A DNA stretch of 64,000 bases from Isoperla grammatica (GCA_945910005.1 OX246746.1:14966022-15030021), one strand, 5' to 3'; counted from the stretch's first letter, positions 35,059 through 63,397 are shown. A program made the numbers and translations. Notes: generated by a model from the letters alone, not told the origin.

Positions 35059-35407
35059 TATTACTGAAACACTACTACACGCCACGCAACCCTCTAGGAA
35101 CAAATGAAATGAATGTCGCCGCCGCCGCCTATGTCACGTGTTACATGAGTCGCGCGCTAGAATTCGGCCGCTAGGTTCGCTAGGCTAGTGATGCGTTCCT
35201 TTTCATGCAGCTACGTTGGCTATGTACTAGCGAGTCGTTCCTATGTTCAGTATTGGAGCATTTCTGAGCTAGCGATTCTAGCCAAGAAAAATACCGATAT
35301 TTTATCGAAAGATGGCAGCACTAGATAGGCCTAGTGCACACCCAATTTTATATTCACTCGGTTGTTTTGCTATTATTGGTATAGATAAAGTTGTAAATTA
35401 TCATTAA

Positions 35408-36324
35408 CCCATCCAGACATCATTATTTTTCAAGGCAATACCCCTGTATGCACCATTTAATTTGCAGGTAACCAAATAATTTACACAGTTCAAGGTATAA
35501 ACCACTGTAACTTTTTTATTTTTCGAGATACACCTATGAAAATTTCACCAATTTTTGCCAGATTTATGCAAGGAATAGATTGAGATGGTTTACTTATTAT
35601 TTTTGTTATTTTAATTGTGTGTACAGTCAGTTAAAAATATTATACATTAGACAAGAAGACAACTTTTCTAGAATCATATCATTCCAATCAAAATTTTAGG
35701 ACCATTTAAAAATAAATGAATATGAAATATATTTAGAAACATCTCTAGATTGAAATAACCACAACCACTTTAATTAATTTTCCATATTGATGCACCCAGG
35801 GAGTTGAAACTAGTTGGATGTCCTGAACTTGCGCGCGTATGCGCATTGGTAGGCCTACCTAAGCCTAGGCCTACTACCAAATCTTCATCTGAATCACTTT
35901 CACTCGATAAATCCTCTTCAAAATCACTTTCAGCCGATACCTCATCCTCAGATATAAAATCTCCCTCCAAATCATCATTATCATCACCATCCAAATCATT
36001 TAAAACCGAAGAAATACCAGCCGTTGACAAGCGCGCATCTTTACTAGCAGCCATCTTTCCGCGTCGTCAAGTTTCTTTGCGGCGCAAAACATTTTCGATC
36101 ACAATATCGATTATTTAAGATCGTACAAGGCCTGCCATCTATTGACAAGCGTGTAAACTAATACACTATAGTTACCGACACTACAGGAAACTTCTTTACC
36201 ACCAACAGTGTGACCCATCCTGCGCAAAAAAATCCCCAAATCCCACCACGGGCAGAACTCGTGAAAGTGCTTGAAGGCCCGGGAAGGCGACCACGGGCAA
36301 AACTCGTTTAAATGTCTGGATGGG
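35408..36324. mobile_element. Non-autonomous piggyBac element
   Basis: TTAA (35404-35407) and TTAA (36325-36328) flank a 13-bp perfect terminal inverted repeat, CCCATCCAGACAT...ATGTCTGGATGGG. Both features are diagnostic of piggyBac. Near the right end a CCACGGGCARAACTCGT block occurs twice. The 917-bp element keeps only a transposase-like N-terminal frame on the minus strand, so it would need a transposase from elsewhere. Confidence 0.9.
35770..36054 (-). pseudogene. Acidic piggyBac transposase N-terminal remnant
   Basis: 94 codons starting AAAGATGGC (a good initiation context) inside the piggyBac element. It is very acidic (D/E/S-rich from residues 20 to 60), as is usual for the N terminus of piggyBac transposases. 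No DDE-type catalytic domain follows: the frame ends after about 94 residues where a full transposase has several hundred. Probably an internal-deletion derivative. Confidence 0.6.
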
Positions 36325-36416
36325 TTAACTCGATAAACATAAATATTTAACAGATACAATCTTTTATATCTAAGGAAGGAAATAAAGTACAATATAATAA
36401 AATTGAAGCAAGATGG

Positions 36417-36418
<2 letters not shown>

Positions 36419-36449
<31 letters not shown>
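36419..36449. repeat. (GA)n microsatellite
   Basis: An uninterrupted GA run of about 30 bp. Confidence 0.95.
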
Positions 36450-36451
<2 letters not shown>

Positions 36452-38015
36452 CCATTTTGTTAAGACTTACGAAAGACGTCACGTTTTCGATGACTCCTTG
36501 GCATTGATATTTACAAATTTGAAGTTTTACCAAGGATAGTGTCCTGATCTAATGATGAAACTTTATCACTAGATTTGTTCTTTTATCATATTATATGAAT
36601 GAATGAGCATGGGGTACTTTCTTATTCATTCATTAATTTATTTATTTAGCATTAATTCTGTAATTTATTTATTATTCTTAGGTATTTATGCCCGCCTTTT
36701 TTAATTAACACAGCTTCCGATTGGGCTGTGTGGGATTTATGTTCAATGGAAATAATTTTTTAAGTTCAAGTTTAATCCTATAGGCCTACTGTAGTTGAGA
36801 CCGGTGCACACGACTGATCTAGGTTGGCCAATTTATTTCCATGCAATTATCATTGCAAGATAGGGTTGGTGGGTTTGCCAACTACCTTCTCAAACCCACC
36901 AACTTTGTGCACGACTTGTTTCGTTACGTGGACATACACAGATCCGATGGGGGCTCGCCTGGTGAGGCAATTGGGAGGCTGAGCCTCACTAAAAAATCTG
37001 TCATGTTTTCATGTTATTATATTCTTGGCATCGTATGACGAAATCCTGTTGTCTATTAATTTTGGAGAGATGGGCAGTATCTAAAACATTGTATTTAAAA
37101 TAAGTTTTTGATATACATTTGTATTTTGTATTTCAAATACTGTATTGCAAAGTATTTGTATCTTGTATTTCAAAATACTCAACTTGCAGTATCTTTGTAT
37201 TTTAAAAATACTCAAAATACATTATATGCATGGGTTAATGTAGACAATAGGCCTAAGTACAAATTTATTCATTATTTTTAATATTTAAAAATAATTTCTT
37301 TACACATGGACCTACTTCCTCGCAACAAATCACTGCCTCATTACCATTATTGTTTCACGTATTAAAGTTGTGTTGAAATTCATTTTATTGATTTACTCAT
37401 TTAGCCTGGGACTATGACTTCCAGCAAAATATATTTTGAATGTTGAGTATTTCCTAAATACATTTGTATTCTTGTATCTTACATACACAATTGTCTATGT
37501 ATTGTATCTTGTATTGGAAAATACTGTGTTCTAAAGTATTTTATATTTTATTTCGTATTTCAAATGTCTATTGTATGTGTTCAACGTGTTATTAGTAAAG
37601 TGGTCTCAAAGCCGCTTCTGATCTGTTCATAGTCACAAAGAAAGACACGCTCAATATAAGTTGGGATATCGGTCAAGCGTGACACGGGAGAGCATGACAG
37701 GTGGGAGAAATTACACAACTCGAGTAACAATGAAACGTTTTATTGTAACTTACACATAACGAACAGCGTTAAATACAATTACAATTCAAGATTGTTTGTA
37801 GTATTATAACCAAAATTTACAGTAAGCTCATTTGTCTGGGCTAATTAATTGTATTCGGATACAGCCCACACAATAAAAAATATAGAGTAGACTCAGAATA
37901 GAATCTCGTTTGTCTGGGCCGGACTAACGCTTTACGCTGGCGTCGGAAATGCGATCGCCCATAGTAACTATGGATCTTGCCCTTGGTGGCCGTTTGATAG
38001 TTCAGTGGTACAATG
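36450..38015. other. Non-genic; GTATTT-rich repeat at about 37080-37575
   Basis: No gene is seen. Between about 37080 and 37575, TTGTATTTCAAATACT-like words recur in both orientations, the look of a decayed transposon with simple subterminal repeats. I could not set its ends. Confidence 0.4.
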
Positions 38016-38522
38016 GTTCCACAGCAACCTTGTGAATGCTGACGGCTGACGTCATTGATGAGTGAGTGGGAGCCAATCAGTGGGTGGCTTTTTTAAATAC
38101 GTACATGTGGTTGGCCAATGCTTCACTCTCTATTACGTCAGCATCAAGGTCTACTCTACTGCATCTCCGCCTAGCGGAAGCTCGCCGAACTCGTAAACCA
38201 GGTCGTCGCAGTCCGTTCCACAATGTTAAAAATCACATGTTATTGAAATGGGAGAAATATTACGGAAATAAACAAAAGAAAACGACAAAATCACCATTTT
38301 ATAAGACTGGCAATCATTATATTCTATCAAAATGTCATTTTCGCGTTTTTTTATTACTATACATGATTTGCAATGCAAATTTAAGTATAAAAGGAGTTTT
38401 TTTTAGTGGGGTACAAAATGGTGATTTTGGTTCTTGCGACAACCTATTTGGGAGTTCGACGAGTCTCCGCTAGGCGGAGATCAAGTAGACCTTGGTCAGC
38501 ATCTACAAGGTTGCTGTGGAAC
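38016..38522. mobile_element. Foldback MITE of 507 bp
   Basis: GTTCCACAGCAACCTTGTGA (38016) pairs with the right end at 38495-38522. A second inner pair, AAGGTCTACT...CTCCGCCTAGCGGA against TCCGCTAGGCGGAG...AGTAGACCTT, continues the hairpin. The 135-codon frame across it is a by-product. Confidence 0.75.
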
Positions 38523-40039
38523 GACTATACAAGCAACTGGATGCAGTTTAGGTGGTATACCGGCAAGTCAAGCTTCTGTATATTACATCTGACTATAATA
38601 ATATATAGCCGGTTGAAAATAACTTTTCTTCTGGCTATGATCTAGCCAGGTAGGTGGCTTTGGTCTAGGAAACCGTGGTCCCTACGTTCCTGGTTTTGAC
38701 AAAGATTTTATCTGGCATTTTCTTTTTTTACAAATTCATAATCAATCACTCACTCATCGTCTCGATTAGCATAGTTTCAAAGTATGAGGCGTAAAAACCA
38801 AATACTATTATTTTGGCTGATTAAATGATCAGGCTACACAGAATGTCCACACAACGAGATTAATCGAGACGTTGAGTGATATATGTATTTCGGGCCTCGA
38901 ACACTTCGACCCTTATATTAATTGTACGGGAAAGCGCAGCTATGGAACAAAAGATCGACCTCCAACCACAACATTACTGCAGAGACTGTGTGTGGGAGAA
39001 GGCTCTCTTCAACCGTACAATGTTACAATATGTATGTGACAGTGTCAAACACACACATCTACAATGGCTGCAGTATTACAGACTTAGTCACTCATTTGTA
39101 TACAGACATTTTCAATCGGAACACAAAATAACCAGTAGGTCTACTCGTAGACTAGCATATTTTATTCACTATATTATTGCTGCTTGATTGATTGATAGAA
39201 CCTACTCAATCTTAACATCGCAGGCATTAAAACTATCACACAGTAATGTTGTACATTGACCCGTGAATAAAACAGCTAATTAAGCAATACATAAACTAAA
39301 ACAAGTTTCTTTTAAAATGGTACTATTGCTAATTAAGTTAAAATTGAATTATTAATAATTCGTTATAAAAATACGATTATACACTGGATAAAATAAGGTG
39401 GATAAAATTTCATTAACTGAAATGTGTATATTATATCACAAAATATTGTAGATCAAACTAAAATATTGATGGTTCAAGTTAATTAATTGATTTAATTACT
39501 GTTCTTGAACCACAGAAATATAGTGCTGCACTATGGCTTGTGCTTTTTGGATGGACGTGATTATTAGTGTAGTTTTACACTAATGAATAGTGAGAACTTT
39601 GTGGAGATTCTCTGTCTCAAATAACATGGTAAAACACACCTGAGCATTTACTACAAAAACATGTTTCCTTGATAGGCCAGCCCACCAAATATAGGTGATA
39701 CGTTCTAAGAGTCCAGTCAGCAGAGTGCACCGGCAACCTTGCGTATTTTCAGAAACTAGGTTTTTATTAAGGTGTTATACCTCCCAAGATGGGATTACCG
39801 CGCTTGCAATATCTTGAACGGTACAACGCACTATTGAAAACATTATTTTTCACCAGAACTAAAACTAAATGCAGCATTAAAAAAGTGTAAAATATTGTAA
39901 TCGATACTGTTGTTTTTGAGGAAATCAATAAGTCAAAAATTTTCTAATGATTGCCCTCAATATTAATCGCAATGATAATTTTTCAAACATTTGGGATCTA
40001 GTATTTATTTCTTACGAAAGCACATCGTGGTTATTTATT

Positions 40040-40271
40040 CAACGCCATCGGCAATTTGTCTACCGCCTTTTACTGCGCTACATACTTTAGTCGGGTAGTA
40101 GAGGATTGCCGAGCGACGCGATGACGGAGCCTGATTGGTCGGCTACTTCGCCGAAGATATGCGAAGACAGCCGATAGCTCTGTCGTTGCGTACGCATGGC
40201 GAACTCTACTACCCAACTAAAATAATTATGTTGTACGGTAGGACGCGGTAGACAAACTGCCGATGGCGTTG
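40040..40271. mobile_element. Foldback MITE of 232 bp
   Basis: CAACGCCATCGGCAATTTGT pairs with ACAAACTGCCGATGGCGTTG. The inner arms GGGTAGTAGAG and CTCTACTACCC also pair. It directly abuts the next TIR element. Confidence 0.8.
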
Positions 40272-40279
40272 GATCTACA

Positions 40280-41724
40280 GTGGCCGTCATCTAAAGAGTT
40301 CATTCAAGTTCTGCGAAATGCCTACCCCTCTCACCTACACCAGTGGGATGGACGGACCGCACGGACGAACAACAACGACGAATATCAACTCACGTAAAAT
40401 TAATAACGATAGAATTGACGACTTGCGATGGGAGCAGCTTATTTTAGTTTCCCGCGCACTCCAGAGATGGCGCGCGAGAAGTGAGTAAACGTTCTTGAGA
40501 AAATGATGGATCCCATGCTATTGTTACGGGAGCACGCTTGGGGGAAATGTTTAAATTTGTTCAAAAATTTCGAGATGAGTGTAGTTTTTAAGTATTTTAG
40601 TCACGAAGGAAGCCAGAGGCTACTCAAAGAAGGTTACAGCTTGTTTGTACATTCCTTTTTGAAAGAGTTTTGGACCGCTGAAAAACAGGTGGCAGGCACT
40701 GTTCTCGTCAAGGCTAGAAGTGTACCTACGTGTTTTTAATTAGTAAATTTAGTTATATTAATGATGCACTCATATGTCTGCTATTATGCACGGTTTACAG
40801 TTTAATATTTCTAGTTTGTAAAACATTAGAATACATGATTTAAAGATAATAATGCAGGCATATATTACCGCCACTATAATGCACGCCTACTAGGGGCCTA
40901 GATGACAGGTAGGGCCTCTACCTGTCACCTGTCTTTTAAACTAGGGCTTTTGCTGGATTTAGTCTAGTGTAGGCCTACATTTTCCTAGCCTCTAGTCTAG
41001 GCCTAGCCCTGCCTATGCGTGCAGGCTATTTATGTAACAATTAACTTTCATTAATTAATTAATTAACTGCAGCCATTAACTCTAATCCTCGGTGCTTTCA
41101 GCTTTCTTGGGGAAGTAAAACTAAACACACTTGGGATTGCATCCTTCTTGAGGCAATTTTTGCTGCCGTTTACAACTTCTCTGAAGTTTGTTGGGGTGAA
41201 ATGACTAGAACACACTTCTTGGTTCCTTCTGCTGTCACAGCGTATTTTAATTTCCCATATCTTTCTTAACTTCGCATCTTTGAGAAACAAATGAAATGAT
41301 ATGCCAGGAATTGTAGCATTATTTTTGTATCTAGGAACACAATAATAACGCGGCATTGCTCATTCGCTATGGAAACCTACGCTCAAACTACCCAAAGCTC
41401 CCATATGTTCCATATAAAACGCCTGCAATGTTTACTCACATACGCAGCCATGATGGGGGCGGGCCGAGCGCGTCACGTGAGCATGACGTAGGTGGGAGGG
41501 AACATCCGAAGTCGTCAATTACGTTTAATGTAATTAGAATAAAGGAATTCATTTGTCTTGAAAGATGGTTTATTTGATTCGAAGATCGTTGACAGCTTTG
41601 GTTGACAGCTTTGTGGTCTATTATAGATCTTTCACTGCCTCTCTTCGTCCGTGCGCGGGCACTGGTGGGGGTAAGAGGGGAAGGCATTTCGCAGAACTCG
41701 AATGAACTCTTTAGATGACGGCCA
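40280..41724. mobile_element. TIR transposon enclosing a second TIR element with a THAP frame
   Basis: The outer ends GTGGCCGTCATCTAAAGAGT (40280) and ACTCTTTAGATGACGGCCAC (ending 41724) are perfect inverted repeats, and similarity extends about 90 bp inward. Inside, GACGACTTGCG (40417) and AAGTCGTC (ending 41516) mark another inverted pair. This inner pair is related to the large palindrome at 50859-51783. It lies just beyond the stop codon of gene 3. Confidence 0.7.
41063..41356 (-). pseudogene. THAP-domain transposase remnant
   Basis: 97 codons beginning MPRYYCVPRYKNN, then SFHLFLKD, a W, CSSHFTP and a C-terminal LKKDAIPSVFSF. This is the order of a THAP zinc-finger DNA-binding domain, used by P-type transposases and domesticated relatives. 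The second zinc-binding cysteine appears replaced by tyrosine (C-VPR-Y where C-x3-C is expected). The frame stops soon after the domain, with no catalytic region. It lies inside a TIR element, so I read it as a decayed transposon gene. Confidence 0.6.
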
Positions 41725-41815
41725 CTTTATATCATCGCTTTATTGTGTCGTTCTCAAGATGCTACCAGTATTACCCGCTATGAGCAATATTCCATATTCG
41801 TTGTACTGTTATATT

Positions 41816-57134
<15,319 letters not shown>

Positions 57135-59674
57135 GATGTTTCTCTAAAAATATACGTCTCGTTGCGGACTGCGGTTGTTTGGTTTTGGCAAAGCTTTGGT
57201 CGTTAGGGAGGGTCAACACAGTTGCAGCTGTTTGACCCGGCCGGAACCTCGAGCGAGTTCACACAATTGCTGATAGGTGGCAGTAGCTCCCGGCTTTCAA
57301 GCTTGTCTCCTGATGTTCACGAGAGACATCGCAAATGGCGGTACACTTCCCATAAGGACCTCTACGGCGCGCAGTACAAGACTCGACTAGCGGTTACCAA
57401 GAGCAAAGTGAAAACTTGTACAACACACTACCAACGTTTTAGCGGTTAGTACCAACTCTTGTACTAATACACTTTAGGTTTTCTATGTATCTTACTTTAA
57501 TTGAATTGAAATAAGTGAATCTTCTTTACTAATCGTATAAATAATATTGTTTTATACACTTTCTGTAAGAATGGCAGGAAACGTTTTATCGTGGACTTCT
57601 CAGCAATATCATGAAAAAATCTAGCCATGAGGAACTCACGTGTAAATTTTAGAATACAAGCTATCAATACACATACACAACACACCTCGCCGATATAAGA
57701 TTCAATTTAAATTACATTTTAAAATGTTGCAAGGATTTTGCATTTTTGGTTAACATAATCTTAATCGAAAAAAAATTTAGTGAGAAAAAATTGATCATTA
57801 GATTACCGTCGTAACGTATTTCAAAGAAAATTTTGAGGTAAAGGGTTTTCTGAAGTACAGTATTAAATTTTTAAACTACAACAATAGAAAGAATTATAAA
57901 AACTTATATGTATCGTTCATAGTTTTCGTGTCCATTTTCGAATTTATTTTCTGTCCCTTGGGTTTAGCACTGTTGTATTTAGAAAGACTTGTATTGTCCT
58001 CTGGGTGTTAGTTTTTGAATCATTAATTTTATTTGTCGTTATCGTGTCTAAATCAATTAACAACAAAATTGGACAAACATACGAAATACAATTAAGTAGA
58101 CTTATACTTATAAGAACCCTTGCCATACCAAGATATAGTCGAATTTGAAATTACGCCGAGAGCCCGACTATATCTTTCTATGGATTTAACCATTGTTGCT
58201 ATTAGAAAATGCAAAAACAATTGTGAGAGATCGTGCACGCTTCGTAATTGTAAAATTTAGTGAGGAGCAACATTTTTTTTATTTTTATACAGGATATTAG
58301 TTTTTTTAAAAAACATTTTCAAATTTGTTTAAATTAGTTATCCAAATTACATTGAACAATCCTTGTTCGTCATTGACCTGCGTTTTATTGAAATTGTCTG
58401 CTTGCAAATACATTCAGAGTAAAGACTTTTGTCTTGCATGTTCAGTTTTAATCTCAAAATTCCCAATCATGACTGATTGATTAAAGGCACAAACGATCGA
58501 GATGATAGTTAGTCGAGGTGATTCGTCTGTTCTGTAACATACTGAAGTAACCAATGTTGCGCTCTCATCATTAACAGTGAACTCTTTTCTTTCTACGAGA
58601 CGTATAAACTACCTCGTAGTTGTATAAACTGTAAACTATGGAATAAGTTAATCCCTAATGATGGAACCGAGCCGGATTAACAATGGCATAAATCGAACCC
58701 GTGACCCGAGGAACAGAAACCCACGAGCTAAAACAAATCACCACTTATATCTGTAGATTTATTATTTCGTTATATTAAACAGGAATTTATGAAATTCGTT
58801 TTCACGATAGCTAATTCGTTGCCTACGTTTGATGAATCCGTGTTTAGTAGGACTCGTACCGTATGAAACCCACACCGCGTATCCTTATTTGAGTAACAAC
58901 AATAATGATGTTAAGGGACGATCCGTGTCCCTCTTTAGGCAAGATTAACTAATTTATTATATATTAAAAAAAAAGTCCTGACAATTCAACCGTTATGAGT
59001 GGATGGATTTAAAATAAATTTTCGTATCTGGACAAGAGGATAGTTTTTTTGGGAAAGGGGAGAGCATCAAAATGAATACATTAGGCTATTCTTGTTCCGT
59101 TGCACTTGCGTAAAACTCTTCTCTGATGATGGTTACATTTGAATTCTTAATATAAAGACGAATTTTTCGCCCCAAAGGTCAGAAGTGTGTGTTTTTGTAT
59201 CCCCGGACGAAAGTATTCAATTCCCAAAATTATCACGGGTAAGACAAAATATTACGATATTGGTTCATTTTTGTAAGGACGAATTGAGTATGTCGTTATG
59301 AGGTAAAACCGCATATCGACGAAATACGCATTCAAGAACACAAAAAATGTATTTTTATTCATTCGAAAACCTCAGTTTCAAATGTTCTAATCTTATACAT
59401 CAGATATCCTCGCAAGTGTTTAGCTAGGCCCTGAGAGAGGCAGGCATCTGTATGAAAGCGGACAATGTGAGAATGCTAGCTAGCTACATCTTCTGTGATA
59501 TATATAGACCCCTGCTTTAGTTTCGTTGGTCGTCATCGTTGTAGAATGCTGTTGTCCGTTGTCCCCAGGATGTTTTAAGCGAATGTCTCAAGCACGTTTC
59601 AGGCACACACAGAGTAGATAGAACTATGTAGCATAGCATGCCACACTACCTTGCATTTGCACGCTAGCACTACC
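57135..59674. other. Upstream region of the Pil1-like gene, no gene seen
   Basis: It should contain that gene's promoter and 5' UTR. A 75-codon plus frame at 57222-57449 has no recognised domain. A tRNA-like B box on the minus strand lies near 58690. The remainder is AT-rich. Confidence 0.4.
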
Positions 59675-59900
59675 TGATACTCTAATTCGGGAGATCACCG
59701 GTTCAATTTCGGCCACCGGCAGTCCTGACTGAAGATTTTTCCGAGGTTTTCCTCATTCGTAAAGGCTGTATAAACCGACTATTACTGACTGAATCATACT
59801 ATTATCCCTTGGAAATTCCTTCCCAACTATCCAAACAATAACCTAGTTAGTCACCTGAAGAGGGGCACATCAGGTAAAGCTGGTGTGCACCCTATAACGA
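59675..59900 (+). mobile_element. tRNA-derived SINE copy
   Basis: GGAGATCACCGGTTCAATTT carries the B box. Next come CCTGACTGAAGATTTTTCCG, GAGGTTTTCCTCA and the family's AATTCCTTCCCAACTATCCA block. The 5' half of the tRNA is unclear. Confidence 0.65.
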
Positions 59901-61059
59901 GTATTCCTAATAAAAATTATCAATTATAATGCTAGCATTGAATCACGTATCACAACCCAGTAACAAGTCGGAGTTCATTGGAAACAAAACACCCCAACGG
60001 GCAAAGACATGTTTTAAATTAGCTTATGCGATATTTGCACCTTACTACCAGGGATGTAGTCCTAAGCTTTCTGCAAGGGGCACATTGTCAATTGTAATAT
60101 TTAATATTTTAAGTGTTGTTGAAGTTGAAGGTTTTTTTTAAATGTAGACCTATGCGCTTCTGAAAACTGGTCTCATGGGGATAGAAAGATTGGATTTACG
60201 CCAATGACTACTGTAGCGAATATCGAGATAAGAATGTTGTCGGTTTGGCACAAAAACATCAGTTTGAAATAGATTTCATGCCATAATTAACAGTGAATGT
60301 GGGGCAAGGGGAAGAGTGTATCGGTAACACTGTGAGGCCTCGCATATTATAATGCAAGGCCGTATGGTGTTGACGTTGATTAGTGGGGTGTTTTGGGTAG
60401 CCTATACTCAGACACTCATTGGCCGTGCCAACTCCCCCCCCCCTCGAAATTCCGGCTGACTATCTACAATGAAAGTACTCAAAAAAATAATGTATCACTC
60501 ATAAACCTCATCATTTACTATTGTATTGTTGAAGTCTGTAAGCGTATTTAGCGCTTGCTTCTCCTGCAACAAAACAAAATACTATAGAAGCTGATGAAAA
60601 TTATCCCATTGAACAGACAACTTGTACTCTTTTATAAAGGCTAACAACCACATACAAAAATGTTGTCTCCAGCGCTGTGGTGGGGGGATCACCCCCACAC
60701 CCCCCTTTGCATTGAGCGTGGAACCGGATTCCTGATGTATCACGTGACATCCCTCCCCCCGAATATATTCCTGCCTACACCACTAGGCGCAAGCTAAGCC
60801 TGCTATAGACCTTTTACAGAATTTATCTTACGAGTACGACCCTTAGATATAATTAATCACTAGACATCAATGACAACAATGCACAACAGTGAAAAATGCA
60901 CCTTAACATAACACGGCCCTCGAGATAAATTATGAAAATCGTCTATTCTATTGACTTTCCAACTCTCTTTACACCACTAATAATTTGTTATCTGTGCCAC
61001 TACTTGCCAACTGATAGAGATGCCACAGTGATGGCATACAAAGCTCTAATTCGCGATAT

Positions 61060-61290
61060 AGCTGATCCTGAATGCATTTTGCCGAGGTTTCCCTCAGTCA
61101 CAAGATGAATGCTGGGATTGAGTCATACTAGCATTCCCGGAAATTCCTTCCCAACTATTCCAAATTCCACAATTCTTAGTTAGTTCTGGGCCCTCATTCC
61201 AGAACAGTTTTAGCCGGTTGGAGCCGGTTGTAAAGTTGCGCCACTGGAATGAGGGCCCTGAAGAGGTATATGCACTGTCCCTGGGAATGG
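61060..61290 (+). mobile_element. SINE fragment interrupted by a 75-bp mini-palindrome
   Basis: The body (GAGGTTTCCCTCAGTC, AATTCCTTCCCAACTATTCC, TTAGTTAGT, then CTGAAGAGG) follows the same order as the 59675 copy. Between TTAGTTAGT and CTGAAGAGG lies GGGCCCTCATTCCAG...CTGGAATGAGGGCCC (about 61188-61260), absent from the other copy. Confidence 0.6.
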
Positions 61291-61570
61291 GAAGGTTTCC
61301 ACGAAAAACGAATAATTACCATTATTTGCCACTAATTACGCGCGCATCGTCACGATTACCCAGACTAGAATTATATAAAGTAGTAACACAGACTAGAGAT
61401 ATTAATATTTGCTAAATAAACCGTATAAAGCAGCACAAATTGCTTACAAAACATATTTTTAATAGGATAGTTAGATCCAATTCAGTTTCAACACTAATTT
61501 ACAAAAAACGACAGTATGAATATACCTATATATACATGTGTGTTAACAGATAGATAATATCTTTATTAAA

Positions 61571-61970
61571 ATTTAAAATACGAATGCTTCCGAGGCCCGG
61601 GTTTATGTGATTAAGACATTAGGTGGTTTACACTTCCGTAAAATTGATCATTCGTGGTTTTGCACTTTCGTAAAATTGGATATTCGTAACTAAAATTAAA
61701 AAAAAAACACAACAGGTTGCTCCGCCACGTCGGTAACATATTGGTGATTATAATATAATTGGGATAGTTGATGTGAGTGTGAGTTACCGACGTGGCGGAA
61801 CAACTCGTTGTGTTAATTTCAGTTACGAATATCCAATTTTACGAAGTGCAAAACCACGAATGTTCGAATCAACGAAAGTTTAATTCACGAATGTTAAATT
61901 TTACGGAAGAGTAAACCACCGAATGTCTAAATCTCATAAACCCGGGCCATGAAGCATTCGTATTTTAAAT
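61571..61970. mobile_element. Foldback MITE of 400 bp
   Basis: ATTTAAAATACGAATGCTTC pairs with GAAGCATTCGTATTTTAAAT, and GTTACCGACGTGGCGGA-type sequence occurs in both inner arms. Nearly the whole length is one hairpin. Confidence 0.88.
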
Positions 61971-62834
61971 ACGATCCCTCACAATGATTCTGAGTCCTGA
62001 TCCTGATGAGTTATGACCGTATCGAAACAATATCGTGTATCTTGAGTGATGCATCAAATCAACCCTGCGCCGTTTTCTAAAGTCTACAAGCCAAATTATT
62101 TGTATGTATGAAAATATAATTCTCCTATTATATAATGTTCTTTGGGCACTAGTTTAATTTGGCATTGTTTCTGTAGGTCAACGTTCGACATTCATTGTCC
62201 AGTTCTAATCAGTTTCTGATTAATGATTACTCCCTACTGTCTAATCTTTGCTCCCAGTAAACTAGTTCCTAAATAAATAAACAATGAATTAACACGTGCC
62301 TCTCTTTCCTTGTACTACTGTCGTCGCCTGAATGTGCCAAGTCTCGACTTCTGGCTGGCTGGCCTACTGACTACCCTCTCAAAGCTACACACAATTGCGA
62401 TTCAGTAATTATAGGTATTCGAAAGCCCGGATCTTTAAAAATAGATTCTGGGAGGAAGACAAAAACTTAATTAATTTTGGGCGTTAAGTTGAGTCGCGTT
62501 GCCAACAATCAAAGTATCCTAGTGGTATTGTGAAGCGTCACGTTGTTAGCCGACTGGGTATATATATGTACATATATATATGCAACGACCCCAGAAACGT
62601 GTACGATACGTTGGCGCGTTTGCAGCCCATACAAAAAACATTAGGTGTGAAAGACAACAGGCTGGGCTATCTATACCACACTCTAGCTCAGCGAGAACCA
62701 GCGATACTTTCAAGGCGGAATTTCGTGGATGCGAAGCGACGGAAGTGATATTTTACCAATCAATTCGATTCAATTTCATTTTATTTTTTATTTTTTTTAA
62801 AGAATAATACACCTAATCAATCACAACGATCAAT

Positions 62835-62880
<46 letters not shown>
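62835..62880. repeat. (AATC)n microsatellite
   Basis: About eleven AATC units. Confidence 0.95.
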
Positions 62881-62881
<1 letters not shown>

Positions 62882-62963
62882 CAATGTAATCACAACGAGG
62901 AATTAACTTGTCGAGAGATTTTTTATCCTGTGTCACACGCAGAAACTTATTGACCCGGAATAA

Positions 62964-63119
62964 TGTTAAAACCACACACACAATTGTAAAACGATACCAA
63001 GGTCACTTACTTTTAAAACCGGTGAATTTTTGAAGTAGGAACGGGTTGCTCCGAAAATTCACCGGTTTTGAAAGTAAGTGACCTTGGTAGCGTTTTACAA
63101 TTGTGTGTGTGGTTTTAAT
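62964..63119. mobile_element. Foldback MITE of 156 bp
   Basis: TTAAAACCACACACACAATT pairs with AATTGTGTGTGTGGTTTTAA. The inner GGTCACTTACTTTTAAAACC and GGTTTTGAAAGTAAGTGACC also pair. Confidence 0.88.
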
Positions 63120-63397
63120 ATTTTTATCCTATATAATATATATATATATAAAAATTCTATATTATATTCTAAAGTAGTTTGTTATTCGATATGTTATCTT
63201 TTGCTATTTTATTTTTTTCAGTTTTTTTCCTATGGTTTCATTAATTACATAGCTTTATTGATTATTGTTCTTTGCAAATAAGTTTTATATAACCGAATAG
63301 TAAAGACACTAAATAAATAAGATGCAGTGGCAAAAGTTGAACACAATGATTAACATTTGGTTGCGTTACGCTACGTCTGACGTTGCACATATTATGA

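Noticed and set aside
38066..38473. 135-codon plus frame
   Set aside because: It lies wholly inside a foldback MITE and resembles no protein.
57222..57449. 75-codon plus frame upstream of the Pil1-like gene
   Set aside because: No recognised motif, and it overlaps the expected promoter or 5' UTR region.
61996..62040. Hammerhead-ribozyme-like CTGATGAG...CGAAAC
   Set aside because: Stem II has a mismatch and only weak pairs, and stem I cannot form around the supposed cleavage site.
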